Below are positions 10,602-18,547 of a stretch of DNA of 64,000 nt, piece after piece; positions within the stretch are counted from its first letter, which is position 1, and each line of letters begins with the position of its first letter. A program made the translations under genes and the position numbers. The DNA is from Leptotrichia sp. oral taxon 498 (lineage in GTDB: Bacteria; Fusobacteriota; Fusobacteriia; Fusobacteriales; Leptotrichiaceae): the NCBI RefSeq assembly GCF_002240055.1, contig NZ_CP016753.1, forward strand, positions 186,001 through 250,000. The letters run 5' to 3'. The notes beneath the pieces were generated by a model, which saw only the letters and a program-made list of their open reading frames with translations, had not been told where the DNA came from and did not search any database.

Positions 10602-10620
10602 AATAAAAGGAGTGATTTTT

Positions 10621-10806
10621 ATGGCTACAATAAGTTTTTTTAGAACACCAGAATTTAAGACAGATAAAGAAATTGATGGTTTAATAAAAGCCTTAGAGAA
10701 TGATAGAAAGCCTAATTTAACAGATGTAAAAATAAGAACAATTACTGATGAAAAGGAAATAAAGGAATTATTGGGGTTAAATGATGGAAAAGATAACGTT
10801 GAGTGA
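10621..10806 (+). CDS. Small hypothetical protein, possible antitoxin partner of the GNAT
   Basis: 61 residues, starting MATISFFRTPEFKTDKEIDG after AAAAGGAGTGATTTTT, which fits the ATG at 10621 rather than the GTG at 10612. Its 3' end overlaps the GNAT start by 26 bases in another frame, so the two are translationally coupled. No DNA-binding motif is obvious. A small gene ahead of a GNAT enzyme resembles acetyltransferase toxin-antitoxin pairs, but the role is inferred from arrangement only. Confidence 0.7.
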   Translation: MATISFFRTPEFKTDKEIDGLIKALENDRKPNLTDVKIRTITDEKEIKELLGLNDGKDNVE

Positions 10807-11359
10807 ATTGTTGAAATATGATACAGAAGAAAATATAAAAAATAAATTTTTAAATAATTTTAAAAGTTTAGAAAACAATGATATAGAAAAATTTTTACAT
10901 AACCGAGCAATTGAATTTGAGAAAAAATCTGTTTCAACAACTCATTTAGTATTTAACAATAAAAAATTAGTTGGTTATTTATCGTTGTCAAATAAAAGTT
11001 TAATTTTATCCAAAGAACGATTTGAAAAATTAAGTAATAGCCGAAAGAAAAAATTAATGCAAAGTGGACAAATACTTGAAAATGGACATTTAGCTGTAAA
11101 TAGTTACTTAATTGGACAATTAGGAAAGAACTATAATTTAGCAAAAGAAGAACAAATAAAAGGAAAAGACTTGCTCTCATTTGGATTCAATTTATTGCTG
11201 GAAGTAAAAAAAATAATGACGGCACGTTATGTTTGGCTAGAATGTGAAAATTCTGAAAAACTTATAAATTTTTATAGAACGTTTGGATTTGAAAAAGTAG
11301 ATGATTTTATTTCTGAAGATGGATTTGTTGTTATGATAATGAAGTTGGATGAAAAATAA
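10781..11359 (+). CDS. GNAT family N-acetyltransferase (possible TA toxin)
   Basis: About 190 residues, starting at tandem ATGs (10781 or 10784). The C-terminal half carries the GNAT signature: KIMTARYVWLECENSEKLIN then FYRTFGFEKVDDFI. The mid segment LAVNSYLIGQLGKNYNLAKE fits the acetyl-CoA binding strand region. Relatives in mobile elements often act on aminoacyl-tRNA or other small cellular targets, but no target is evident here. It follows the small ORF and leader RNA copy B. Overlapping translation and the attenuator suggest its dose is kept low. Confidence 0.75.
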   Translation: MMEKITLSELLKYDTEENIKNKFLNNFKSLENNDIEKFLHNRAIEFEKKSVSTTHLVFNNKKLVGYLSLSNKSLILSKERFEKLSNSRKKKLMQSGQILENGHLAVNSYLIGQLGKNYNLAKEEQIKGKDLLSFGFNLLLEVKKIMTARYVWLECENSEKLINFYRTFGFEKVDDFISEDGFVVMIMKLDEK

Positions 11360-11420
11360 ATACTACTGATTATTATATGGTAATGTTTTTTTATAAAATA
11401 TTCAAAGGTGTGATTTTTTT

Positions 11421-11699
11421 ATGCCAACGGTTAGTACAAGTATAAAAATAGATGCCAAAACAAAGAAAGAAGCACAAGAATTATTTAAAGATATGGGAAT
11501 GAGTTTAACTGCAGCAATAAATATATTCTTGAAACAGGCAGTAAGAGAGCAGAGAATACCTTTTTATGTTGGAGAGCCAAAATATAAGGAAGAAGTTTAT
11601 CAAGCTATGAAAGATGTAGAACAAGGTAAGAATTTGAGCAAGTCTTATCATAGTGCTAGAGAAATGATAGAGGATATTTTGAAAGATGAAGATGAATAA
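11421..11699 (+). CDS. RelB/DinJ family antitoxin
   Basis: 92 residues. The N-terminal ribbon-helix-helix (VSTSIKIDAKTKKEAQELFK, then GMSLTAAINIFLKQAV) dimerises, binds the operator and represses the pair. The C-terminal part (EVYQAMKDVEQGKNLSKSYH) would wrap the toxin. It overlaps the next gene by 14 bases. Ribosome site AAAGGTGTG ahead of the ATG. Confidence 0.85.
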   Translation: MPTVSTSIKIDAKTKKEAQELFKDMGMSLTAAINIFLKQAVREQRIPFYVGEPKYKEEVYQAMKDVEQGKNLSKSYHSAREMIEDILKDEDE

Positions 11700-11970
11700 G
11701 TATAATTTAAAATATACAAATAGGTTTTCTAAAGATTTAAAATTAATAAAAAAACGTGGGTATAATCTAAAATTACTTGAAAAAGTAGTTGAAATATTGA
11801 TTAATCGTGAAAAATTGTCTGTAAAAAATAAAGATTATGCTTTAAAAAATAAATATTTAGGGTATCGTGAGTGCTGTATAACATCTGATTGGTTGTTAGT
11901 ATATAAAATAAAAGGTGAGGAATTAATATTACTAACAACGAAAACAAAAACTCCGAGCAGTTTATTTTAA
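11686..11970 (+). CDS. YafQ/RelE-family toxin homologue lacking catalytic histidines
   Basis: 94 residues of the type II toxin mRNA interferase fold, partner of the upstream RHH antitoxin. It aligns to YafQ over the whole length: KDHPLQGSWKGYRDAHVEPDW in E. coli corresponds to KDYALKNKYLGYRECCITSDW here, and TGTHAALF to TKTPSSLF. The Asp-Trp pair is kept. The histidines equivalent to YafQ H50, H63 and H87 are Tyr, Cys and Pro. It may be inactive, or use another chemistry. The start may be 11686 or the in-frame ATG at 11692. Confidence 0.8.
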   Translation: MKMNKYNLKYTNRFSKDLKLIKKRGYNLKLLEKVVEILINREKLSVKNKDYALKNKYLGYRECCITSDWLLVYKIKGEELILLTTKTKTPSSLF

Positions 11971-11982
11971 TAAAAAATTTGG

Positions 11983-12017
11983 AATCACAGTTTTTAATTT
12001 AGCTGTGATTTTTTTTT
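11983..12017 (+). terminator. Terminator of the RelB/YafQ-like pair
   Basis: AATCACAG, 12-base loop, CTGTGATT, then a T run, 13 bases after the toxin stop. Confidence 0.85.
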
Positions 12018-12156
12018 AAAATTATTTTTTATAAATTAAAAAATCAAACAGTATCGTTCTGGTAGACTTTTTCATTTCAAGGCAAGGTATTTATCCAAAA
12101 AAATTTTTAACGAACGCTATAAGGCTGTTACACGGATATACGAGCGAATAACAAAA

Positions 12157-12181
12157 GGGCCTCACTCAAAAAAGAAGGCCC
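12157..12181 (-). terminator. Terminator of the XRE regulator
   Basis: GGGCCT and AGGCCC arms with a U run on the minus strand, about 75 bases past the end of the regulator gene. The preceding 12018-12156 holds no gene that I can support. Confidence 0.7.
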
Positions 12182-12256
12182 AAATTTAAAATCTATTTTT
12201 AGAAAACACATCACTATTTTCTTAATTTTATTTTATAGCTTTAAATGTAATAAATT

Positions 12257-12583
12257 TTATTTAAATTTTTCTTTAAAAAAGGCATTTTGAATCTTATTGA
12301 ATAACTCTTCTTTTTCCTTAAAATCTATATTTTCATTATTAAAGAACGATATAATAGATGATTCTAAATTACTGGAATCTTTATTTATACCGTATAATAT
12401 GTATTCAGGTGAAACACTATATAAATTAGATAACTTAATTAAACTCTCACTATTTATTTTCCTCTCATTATTCTCATATCGTGAAATAGCTCCAGCAGAT
12501 GATTTTATTTTTCTAGCCACTTCTTCCAAAGAAAATTTGTACTTTTCTCTCAAACTTTTTAATCTTTTTCCTACATTTTCCAT
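12257..12583 (-). CDS. XRE-family transcriptional regulator
   Basis: 108 residues. The N-terminal helix-turn-helix (LKSLREKYKFSLEEVARKIK, then SAGAISRYENNERKINSESL) is a standard Cro/C1 domain. The C-terminal ~40 residues (SIISFFNNENIDFKEKEELF) may dimerise. It is divergent from AbiE. The palindrome ATTGATATTTTATCAAT overlaps the -35 of its own promoter, so autorepression is likely. The same palindrome recurs upstream of the Cro-like gene at 14385. Confidence 0.85.
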   Translation of the reverse strand: MENVGKRLKSLREKYKFSLEEVARKIKSSAGAISRYENNERKINSESLIKLSNLYSVSPEYILYGINKDSSNLESSIISFFNNENIDFKEKEELFNKIQNAFFKEKFK

Positions 12584-12647
12584 AGTAATTCTCCTTTAAA
12601 ATCAATAAATTTTACCATAAAATTGATATTTTATCAATTTAATTGAA
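12576..12647. repeat. Operator/promoter repeat, copy 1
   Basis: 72 bases reappear at 14243-14315 with few changes, including the start region of the XRE gene and the palindrome ATTGATATTTTATCAAT (12622-12638). On the minus strand TTGATA-17-TAAAAT forms the promoter of the XRE gene, with the palindrome over its -35. Confidence 0.7.
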
Positions 12648-12731
12648 ATAATAATGATAAATTTTATTTTTATGGTACAATTATTTTACTAATTACCAAA
12701 TAAATAAAAGATATAAAATTTGAATAAAATC

Positions 12732-12760
12732 TTGACAATTACTCTTTAAAATATTAAAAT
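12732..12760 (+). promoter_or_regulatory. Promoter of abiEi-abiEii
   Basis: TTGACA, 17-base spacer, TAAAAT, about 30 bases before the AbiEi start. Confidence 0.65.
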
Positions 12761-12790
12761 TAAAGTGTAATAGTAAAGGTAGTGATAATT

Positions 12791-13390
12791 ATGTTAAAAA
12801 TTACAAATGACAAATTAAATAATTTTTTTGAAAATAATACTATAATAACAGTTAAAGAAGCAGAAAAAATCGGTATAAAAAGACAGATTCTTTCTAATTT
12901 ATGTAAAAAAGGAATTTTAGAAAGAGTAAAGCAAGGAGTTTATCAGAAAAATGATACAATTACAGATGAATTTGTAAAAATACAAAAAAATAATAATGTG
13001 ATTTTTTCAAACACAACTGCTCTATACTTTCATAATTTAGCAGATAGAGTGCCAAATACAATTTCAATAACAGTTCCACAAGGTTATAATGTTTTGCATA
13101 TTACAAAAAAATTTGAAAATTTGAAGATTCATTATGTGAAAAAAGAAATATTTGAAAGTGGAAAAATTGAAACTTTGAGTAAAATGGGTGCTAAAATTTA
13201 TATTTATGATAAAGAGAGAACGATATGTGATATTATAAAAAATAAAGAAAAAATTGATGTGGATGTATTTTCAAAGGCATTAAAATTATTTTTTAAAAAT
13301 AAGGATATAAAAGTAAGAAAATTGATAAAATATAGTAAAGAATTAAAAATTGAGAAAAAAGTAAGAGAATATTTGGAGGTTTTGATATGA
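12791..13390 (+). CDS. abiEi: AbiEi-type antitoxin (winged helix)
   Basis: 199 residues. The N-terminal winged helix (ITVKEAEKIGIKRQILSNLC, then KGILERVKQGVYQK) and the following ALYFHNLADRVPNTISITVP are typical of AbiEi antitoxins of type IV toxin-antitoxin / abortive infection systems, which repress their own promoter. The ATG at 12791 follows AAAGGTAGTGATAATT; the upstream GTG at 12782 overlaps that site. It overlaps abiEii by four bases (ATGA). Confidence 0.87.
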   Translation: MLKITNDKLNNFFENNTIITVKEAEKIGIKRQILSNLCKKGILERVKQGVYQKNDTITDEFVKIQKNNNVIFSNTTALYFHNLADRVPNTISITVPQGYNVLHITKKFENLKIHYVKKEIFESGKIETLSKMGAKIYIYDKERTICDIIKNKEKIDVDVFSKALKLFFKNKDIKVRKLIKYSKELKIEKKVREYLEVLI

Positions 13391-14220
13391 CATCAGAAAA
13401 GTTAAAAGGGAAAATAAAAAGTTTTTCAGAAAAAAATAATTTGAAAGCACAGGAAGTACTACAAATGTATTTTTTTGAAAGATTTTTAGCTCGATTAGAA
13501 AAATCAAGATATAGAGTAAATTTTATAATAAAAGGTGGATTTTTAATTTCATCAATTATTGGTATACAAAATAGAACAACGATGGATATTGATACGACAA
13601 TAAAGGGACTTCCAGTAAAAGAGGAAATTATTAAAGAAATAATATTGGAAATTTTAAATATCGAAGTAAATGATGGAATAGAATTTGTATTGGGAAAAAT
13701 AGAAAATATAAGAGAAATATCGGAATATGAAAATTATAGATTACATTTGATGGCAAATTTTGAAAAAATAAAAAATCCACTAAAGATTGATATTACAACA
13801 GGAGATGTAATAATTCCATCAGAAATAGAATATTCATACGAAACAATATTTAAAGAAAAGCTGAATATTTTGGTTTATTCATTGGAAACATTGATTGCTG
13901 AAAAGTATGAAACTATAATAAAACGAAATATTACAACAACGAGATTGAGAGATTTTTATGATATTTATATGATTTTTAAATTGAAAAATGATAAAATAAA
14001 TGTAAATAACTTGAAACAAGCAATTTGGGAAACGGCAAAAAATAGAAATTCAACGGAAGAAATATTAGAAAGCAAGGAAATTTTAGAAGATATTAAAAAT
14101 GATGAATATTTGAATAAACAATGGAATATTTATAAAAAAGAAAATAAATATGTTGATAATATACAATTTTCTGAAATTTTGAAATTACTAAATAAAATAG
14201 CAGATATTGTACAAGAATAG
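13387..14220 (+). CDS. abiEii: AbiEii-type nucleotidyltransferase toxin
   Basis: 277 residues of the AbiEii/AbiGii nucleotidyltransferase family; the best-studied relatives add nucleotides to tRNA acceptor ends and stop translation. Visible motifs: IIKGGFLISSIIG (GG motif) at ~48, RTTMDIDTTIKG (paired Asp) at ~64, the later PLKIDITTGDVI strand with Asp, and ETLIAEKYETIIKRNITTTR, a conserved Lys/Arg segment. Coupled by ATGA overlap to abiEi, it forms a phage-defence module carried by the element. Confidence 0.87.
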   Translation: MTSEKLKGKIKSFSEKNNLKAQEVLQMYFFERFLARLEKSRYRVNFIIKGGFLISSIIGIQNRTTMDIDTTIKGLPVKEEIIKEIILEILNIEVNDGIEFVLGKIENIREISEYENYRLHLMANFEKIKNPLKIDITTGDVIIPSEIEYSYETIFKEKLNILVYSLETLIAEKYETIIKRNITTTRLRDFYDIYMIFKLKNDKINVNNLKQAIWETAKNRNSTEEILESKEILEDIKNDEYLNKQWNIYKKENKYVDNIQFSEILKLLNKIADIVQE

Positions 14221-14242
14221 AATACTCCATTATTTTTCTAAA

Positions 14243-14315
14243 TTTTTCATAATAATTCTACTTTAAAATCAATAAATTTAATCATAATTATTGATATTTT
14301 ATCAATTTAATTGAA
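14243..14315. repeat. Operator/promoter repeat, copy 2
   Basis: Near copy of 12576-12647, including a vestige of the start region of the XRE gene and the palindrome at 14290-14306. It implies that abiE was inserted next to a duplicated regulatory region; the XRE protein from 12583 could bind both. Confidence 0.7.
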
Positions 14316-14321
14316 GTTGTC

Positions 14322-14349
14322 TTGACAAACTTTTAATTTATGGTATAAT
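14322..14349 (+). promoter_or_regulatory. Promoter of the Cro-like gene
   Basis: TTGACA, 16-base spacer, TGGTATAAT. It lies directly beside operator copy 2. Confidence 0.8.
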
Positions 14350-14384
14350 TATTTTACCAATTAGCAAAAGATAGGAGATTTAAA

Positions 14385-14588
14385 ATGAAAAAAAATCTTT
14401 TAAAATCAAAAATGAGTTTAAACGAAGACAACAATAAAACATTGGCACACAAGCTAAAGATAACTCCTTCAGCATTTTCAAGAAAAATCAATGGAACTAG
14501 TAATTTTACTATTGAAGAAATGAAATTTATTAGGAAAGAATATGAGTTGAGTGATGTTGAGTTTTTGGATATTTTTTTTGATAATTAA
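14385..14588 (+). CDS. Small Cro-like DNA-binding protein
   Basis: 67 residues. NNKTLAHKLKITPSAFSRKI followed by NGTSNFTIEEMKFIRKEYEL is a compact helix-turn-helix. It resembles the 72-residue regulator at 19682 (same TPSAFSRKINGTSNF versus SESGLNKKMNGKNFF layout), so the element encodes two paralogous Cro-like regulators. Promoter and operator copy 2 lie directly upstream; ribosome site GATAGGAG. Confidence 0.75.
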   Translation: MKKNLLKSKMSLNEDNNKTLAHKLKITPSAFSRKINGTSNFTIEEMKFIRKEYELSDVEFLDIFFDN

Positions 14589-14684
14589 TTTGCTATTTGG
14601 TAAATTTTAAAAAAGGAGATGATAATTTAATCGAAACATATTTTTATATCAAATAGAAAATTAAATTAGAATAGGAGTGAAAAA

Positions 14685-15044
14685 ATGGATAAAAGAAAAA
14701 TTTGGGAGCAATACTATAACGATAATGATGAGAATAATAAAAATAATGGAGAAGAAAATAGCACTCAATCAGATGTTAAAAGAAAAGAGATATTAGAACA
14801 GTATTATGATAAAAATAAGGACTTAAGCGATGAGAATGTAGGGCTAAAATATATAGGATTAGTTTTTGCTGATGTTATATTATTAAATATTATAACTGCT
14901 CTTGGTTTTGCAATATTTGCAAGTTTAAATGGTTATGATAATAATTGGCTACTTGCAATTATTTTATGGGTAATTGATGTGTTTGTATTAGCATTATTTT
15001 TAAAAACTGTAAGTCAAACTATAAAATGTTTAAAAAAAATGTAA
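14685..15044 (+). CDS. Hypothetical two-helix membrane protein
   Basis: 119 residues, unrecognised. The N-terminal ~55 residues are polar, with two similar units (KRKIWEQYYNDN and KRKEILEQYYDKN, probably an internal duplication). Two membrane helices follow (about 58-80 and 86-108), then a short basic tail. First of four consecutive plus-strand membrane-associated genes (14685-17369) with close spacing, so probably an operon. Ribosome site AATAGGAGTG. Confidence 0.6.
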   Translation: MDKRKIWEQYYNDNDENNKNNGEENSTQSDVKRKEILEQYYDKNKDLSDENVGLKYIGLVFADVILLNIITALGFAIFASLNGYDNNWLLAIILWVIDVFVLALFLKTVSQTIKCLKKM

Positions 15045-15078
15045 TTAATAAGGATAACTTTAAAGAAAGGAACTTTTT

Positions 15079-15612
15079 ATGGATCTGAATTTAGATTTTT
15101 ACTTTTTATTCACTATTGTATTTTTTATCGTTTGGTTTTTTATAATTAAAAAAATTGAAATAGAAAAAGAAAATAATCTTAATGACTTAAATAATTTTAT
15201 TATGAAAAAGATGAGAGAAGTTAATAAAAGTAACTATTATGAATTAAAATATATCGAGGGATTAGAATTTCAAAAAGAAGAAAAAGTTTATGCTAAAATT
15301 TTAAATAACAGATTAGAAATTGGAAATTCTGATAAAAAAGAATTTTTAGATTTTGATAAAATTAAAATGATTGATTTTAATATAAAAGAGGAAAAATATG
15401 AAGATGTCATTTCAAACACTCTTGTAAAACATACATTTTTATGGAGTGAATTGAGAATCTCTTATTTGGACGATAACGAAAATATTCAAAAAATAATATT
15501 TGAAGATAGAAATTTTACAATTGAAAATTCTGAAAAAATTATCGAAAAAAGTTTTTTCTATTGTGAGTATTTAGGGAAAACTTTAAAAAAGAGGATTCCT
15601 CATTTGAAATAA
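15079..15612 (+). CDS. Hypothetical protein with N-terminal membrane helix
   Basis: 177 residues, unrecognised. One membrane helix at about 7-24 is followed by a soluble domain rich in beta-strand patterns (KVYAKILNNRLEIGNSDKKE, SNTLVKHTFLWSELRISYLD), which may resemble a PH-like fold. That is only an impression. 34 bases after the previous gene; ribosome site AAAGGAAC. Confidence 0.55.
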   Translation: MDLNLDFYFLFTIVFFIVWFFIIKKIEIEKENNLNDLNNFIMKKMREVNKSNYYELKYIEGLEFQKEEKVYAKILNNRLEIGNSDKKEFLDFDKIKMIDFNIKEEKYEDVISNTLVKHTFLWSELRISYLDDNENIQKIIFEDRNFTIENSEKIIEKSFFYCEYLGKTLKKRIPHLK

Positions 15613-15651
15613 AATTGAGCAAAAAATTAATTATAAATTTAAGGAGAAATT

Positions 15652-16536
15652 ATGAAAAATGATTTTTTTATCAAATTGGCTAAAAAAGATGAGAAAATGA
15701 CTTTATTGAAAATAGCAACACTACTATGTTTTATTGTACATACGATGATGTTGGCAAATTCGGAATCTATTCATCTTGTTCATTATTATATCGGTGAATA
15801 TGAAAGAGCTAGTATTTTCTATTTAATGGATTATCCAATGTATTTTCTATCATATTCTTTAGTGTATTTTTTACTTGAAAACATATTAATAATCATCTAT
15901 TTAAAATTTAAAGTGAATGGAGAAATAGATAAATTTTTTAAACTAAATTACATACTATTAATTCTAACAATGGGATTTTATTCATTAAGCACAATATTTA
16001 TGGTTTCTTTTATCATAAGTATCTATAAATGTTTTGAATTTGCTAAAACATTTTCAAAAAATAAAAAAAACTTGTTATTTTCAATATTAGGTTTTTTTAC
16101 TATTTTCTTTACTTCAATGTTATTATCTAAGATTGATAACTTTCTTTTTAGAATTTTAATTTTATTACTAGGAATTTTAGCAATGTCAAGTATCTATCTA
16201 TATAACAAAAAAATAAATAAAGTTCCAAGTTTAAATTATGTTTTTTTACTTTTAACCGAAATATGTTTTTGGACTAGAATTTTATCTGATGAATCAGTTA
16301 ATTTTATAGGACTATTGCTATTAATTATCACAATAATCGTGAATCTAAGAGTTATTTTCCCTAAAATAAAATCTTACACAAATTTTAGTAAAATTCAAAA
16401 AATCATAATAATTATAGGTATTTTATTTAGTTTGTTTTCTAAAGTATACATAATCAAAAAACAAGAACAAATTGAAACTATTTCAAAACAGGAATCTGAT
16501 ACTAACAATTCAAATGAAAATAATACTTTGGAATAA
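15652..16536 (+). CDS. Hypothetical polytopic membrane protein
   Basis: 294 residues with about eight hydrophobic segments from residue ~18 to ~265 and a polar Gln/Ser/Asn tail (QEQIETISKQESDTNNSNEN). No transporter motif recognised. It could be the channel or immunity-like part of the four-gene cluster, but nothing in the sequence fixes that. Ribosome site AAGGAG seven bases before the ATG. Confidence 0.6.
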   Translation: MKNDFFIKLAKKDEKMTLLKIATLLCFIVHTMMLANSESIHLVHYYIGEYERASIFYLMDYPMYFLSYSLVYFLLENILIIIYLKFKVNGEIDKFFKLNYILLILTMGFYSLSTIFMVSFIISIYKCFEFAKTFSKNKKNLLFSILGFFTIFFTSMLLSKIDNFLFRILILLLGILAMSSIYLYNKKINKVPSLNYVFLLLTEICFWTRILSDESVNFIGLLLLIITIIVNLRVIFPKIKSYTNFSKIQKIIIIIGILFSLFSKVYIIKKQEQIETISKQESDTNNSNENNTLE

Positions 16537-16562
16537 AAATATGGAGAAAAGGAATAAAAAAT

Positions 16563-17369
16563 ATGAATAATAAAACAAATATTCGTAATTTAATATTTGG
16601 AATTATAATGGGATTGATTGCTATATTTAATATTTTTGAGTGGACTAATTTTATAATTAAGTATAGCAAGCAAAATCCAAAAGTTTCAAAAGTTAAAAAA
16701 ATAAAAAAGAAAACTAATAAACACAATAACAATAATACAGAAAATGATATTGAGTATGAAATAAAATCAGGATATAAATACAAAAAATCTAATGGAGAAA
16801 ACTCAGTATTTACTCCAAGAAATCTCGGTTATGCTGAAAGTCTACTTAATAATCAAGTTTCATACGACAGTTTAAGAGAAGAATACTGTAGAACAGTAAA
16901 TGAAATTGTTAAGGTAGATAATGGAATAATGCCAGGTACAACTAAACTTTTTGAAGAAGTAACCTATACTCAAGTAGATGACGCTTATAGAGAACATTTA
17001 CAAAAAATAGCACAAATTAGACAAGTATTTGATACAATTTATGGAAATGATAATGATTTGGAAAATGGAGCAGGTTGTCATTATACTGGAACTCATTGGA
17101 ATAATGCAAATTCACAGTATAAAGCAAAACAATTTTACGATCGTTCTATAATTAAATACCTTAATAATCACGGTTATGGTATAAAAAATAATGCTAGTTC
17201 CACTCTTAAAAGAAAAGAAAAAAATCCAAATAATGAAAAAGAAATTGAAATTGAAAGAACAATTGACGAAACAATAAATGAAATTGATGGAACAACAAAT
17301 CAAATTGACCAAACTCAAAATAATAATTCAACAAATTCAGATGAAAGCGATGATGAATATTCAGAATAG
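16563..17369 (+). CDS. Hypothetical membrane-anchored extracytoplasmic protein
   Basis: 268 residues, unrecognised. A hydrophobic helix at about 10-33 is followed by a basic stretch (KVSKVKKIKKKTNK), a globular region (LREEYCRTVNEIVKVDNG, CHYTGTHWNNANSQYKAKQF) and a low-complexity Asn/Thr/Asp/Glu tail after residue ~215. The middle domain has two Cys and a conserved-looking Tyr-Thr-Gly-Thr-His-Trp patch that could be an active or binding site. Last gene of the cluster, ending 24 bases before repeat copy 2. Confidence 0.55.
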   Translation: MNNKTNIRNLIFGIIMGLIAIFNIFEWTNFIIKYSKQNPKVSKVKKIKKKTNKHNNNNTENDIEYEIKSGYKYKKSNGENSVFTPRNLGYAESLLNNQVSYDSLREEYCRTVNEIVKVDNGIMPGTTKLFEEVTYTQVDDAYREHLQKIAQIRQVFDTIYGNDNDLENGAGCHYTGTHWNNANSQYKAKQFYDRSIIKYLNNHGYGIKNNASSTLKRKEKNPNNEKEIEIERTIDETINEIDGTTNQIDQTQNNNSTNSDESDDEYSE

Positions 17370-17392
17370 AAAACAAAAGAGAAAATTTTTTA

Positions 17393-17484
17393 TTGTAATA
17401 GCCGATTTAAGAGCTTATTTTTGTTATTCGAGGAAAATATCAAAAATGAGTTTAAATGCTCTCTACGGGGCTTATACGGAGTTA
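17393..17484 (+). repeat. 93-bp structured repeat, copy 2
   Basis: Same orientation as 10180-10272, with about five differences, and foldable into the same two stems. Together the copies bracket the whole cargo region 10.3-17.4 kb. The terminator at 17505 follows. Confidence 0.6.
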
Positions 17485-17504
17485 CAAGTGCATATCTTAA
17501 TCAG

Positions 17505-17533
17505 ACAGGGCCTTAAAAAATGAAAGGCCCTGT
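17505..17533. terminator. Bidirectional terminator between cargo and repressor
   Basis: ACAGGGCCTT, nine-base A-rich loop, AAGGCCCTGT. It separates the plus-strand cluster from the convergent repressor gene ending at 17548. Confidence 0.8.
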
Positions 17534-17547
17534 ATTTTGTTGTCAAT

Positions 17548-18231
17548 TTATTTATTTTTAGTTTTCTCGTTCAATTCTTCAATAATTTTTTTATAATTAC
17601 TTGGCTTTTTCAAAGGTACTTTTTCAAATATTTTTTCCATTCTTTCTATTTTTTCATCATCATATCCTGTTTTGCTTCCATCTAAATGATATACTTCAAG
17701 ATAATTTATAAAATCATTTATATTATTTGTTGAACGAAGGCTTATAAATGAGAGAAAATCTTTGATTCCAATATAAAATGTATGTTTTTTATTTGGACTT
17801 CGAACAGCTACCACTTTAGGATTTCTTATAGCGTCTTCTATATCTCCATAAACTTCCCCTTCTTTTTCATCTATTGAATTTATTACATTAAATGAAAATC
17901 CTAAATTTTCTAAATAATCAATAAAACATATTATAGCTGTTATTCTCTTATTTTCTTTAAATAAAGCACTTAAAATTTCTCTTATCTCTGACTTTTCTTC
18001 TTTTTTAAAAAATTTTTCCAATTCATTTAAAGGTATCTCAAGTATTCTAAAAAAATCAAGCAAAGTATTAAATGGTATTGTTCTTTTCCCAACTTCATAT
18101 TTTTGTATACTTAATTTTGTTATATCCATTTGCTTGGCAAGATTTTCCAAACTCAGTCCTTTTCTTTTTCTATAATTTCTTATTATTTCTCCCAAAATTT
18201 TGTTATTCAATTCTTTATTATTTTCTTCCAT
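17548..18231 (-). CDS. CI-like XRE repressor of the element
   Basis: 227 residues. The N-terminal helix-turn-helix (IIRNYRKRKGLSLENLAKQM, then DITKLSIQKYEVGKRTIPFN) is followed by a ~150-residue C-terminal domain of unknown fold (LFKENKRITAIICFIDYLEN). It has no visible LexA-type peptidase Ser/Lys signature, so it is probably not RecA-cleaved; an anti-repressor or peptide control would be needed. Divergent from the replication genes, with shared operators between, it is the likely master switch between integrated and replicating states. Confidence 0.8.
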   Translation of the reverse strand: MEENNKELNNKILGEIIRNYRKRKGLSLENLAKQMDITKLSIQKYEVGKRTIPFNTLLDFFRILEIPLNELEKFFKKEEKSEIREILSALFKENKRITAIICFIDYLENLGFSFNVINSIDEKEGEVYGDIEDAIRNPKVVAVRSPNKKHTFYIGIKDFLSFISLRSTNNINDFINYLEVYHLDGSKTGYDDEKIERMEKIFEKVPLKKPSNYKKIIEELNEKTKNK

Positions 18232-18301
18232 AATTTCTCTCCAATCTTTGTTAGTACCATAATTATATAATAAATTTTACAAAATTTCAATAATTTTTTT
18301 A

Positions 18302-18419
18302 ATCAAAAAGATGTATTTTTAAAAAAATATGCCAAAAAGATATTGACAAATTTTAAAAATAGTGGTACAACTATATTATGATACAAAAGTATAATTTATT
18401 TTAAAACACATCTTTTTGA
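18302..18419. promoter_or_regulatory. Operator/promoter region between CI-like repressor and replication genes
   Basis: TCAAAAAGATGT (18303) recurs as CCAAAAAGATAT (18332) and, inverted, as ACATCTTTTTGA (18408-18419). TTGACA (18343) with an extended -10-like TGGTACAAC 17 bases on, or TATTAT further on, lies between them and would drive the plus-strand replication genes. The repeated half-sites are probable repressor sites. Confidence 0.6.
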
Positions 18420-18547
18420 ATATAAAAATTATTCTTCTATTATTAATTAGTATTAAACAAAATAGAAAAAAATTATAAAAAAATAACAATAAAAAAATGT
18501 AGTTTATTCCAAAAGAAAAGGTAGAAATTTTAAAAGGAGTGAATTTT

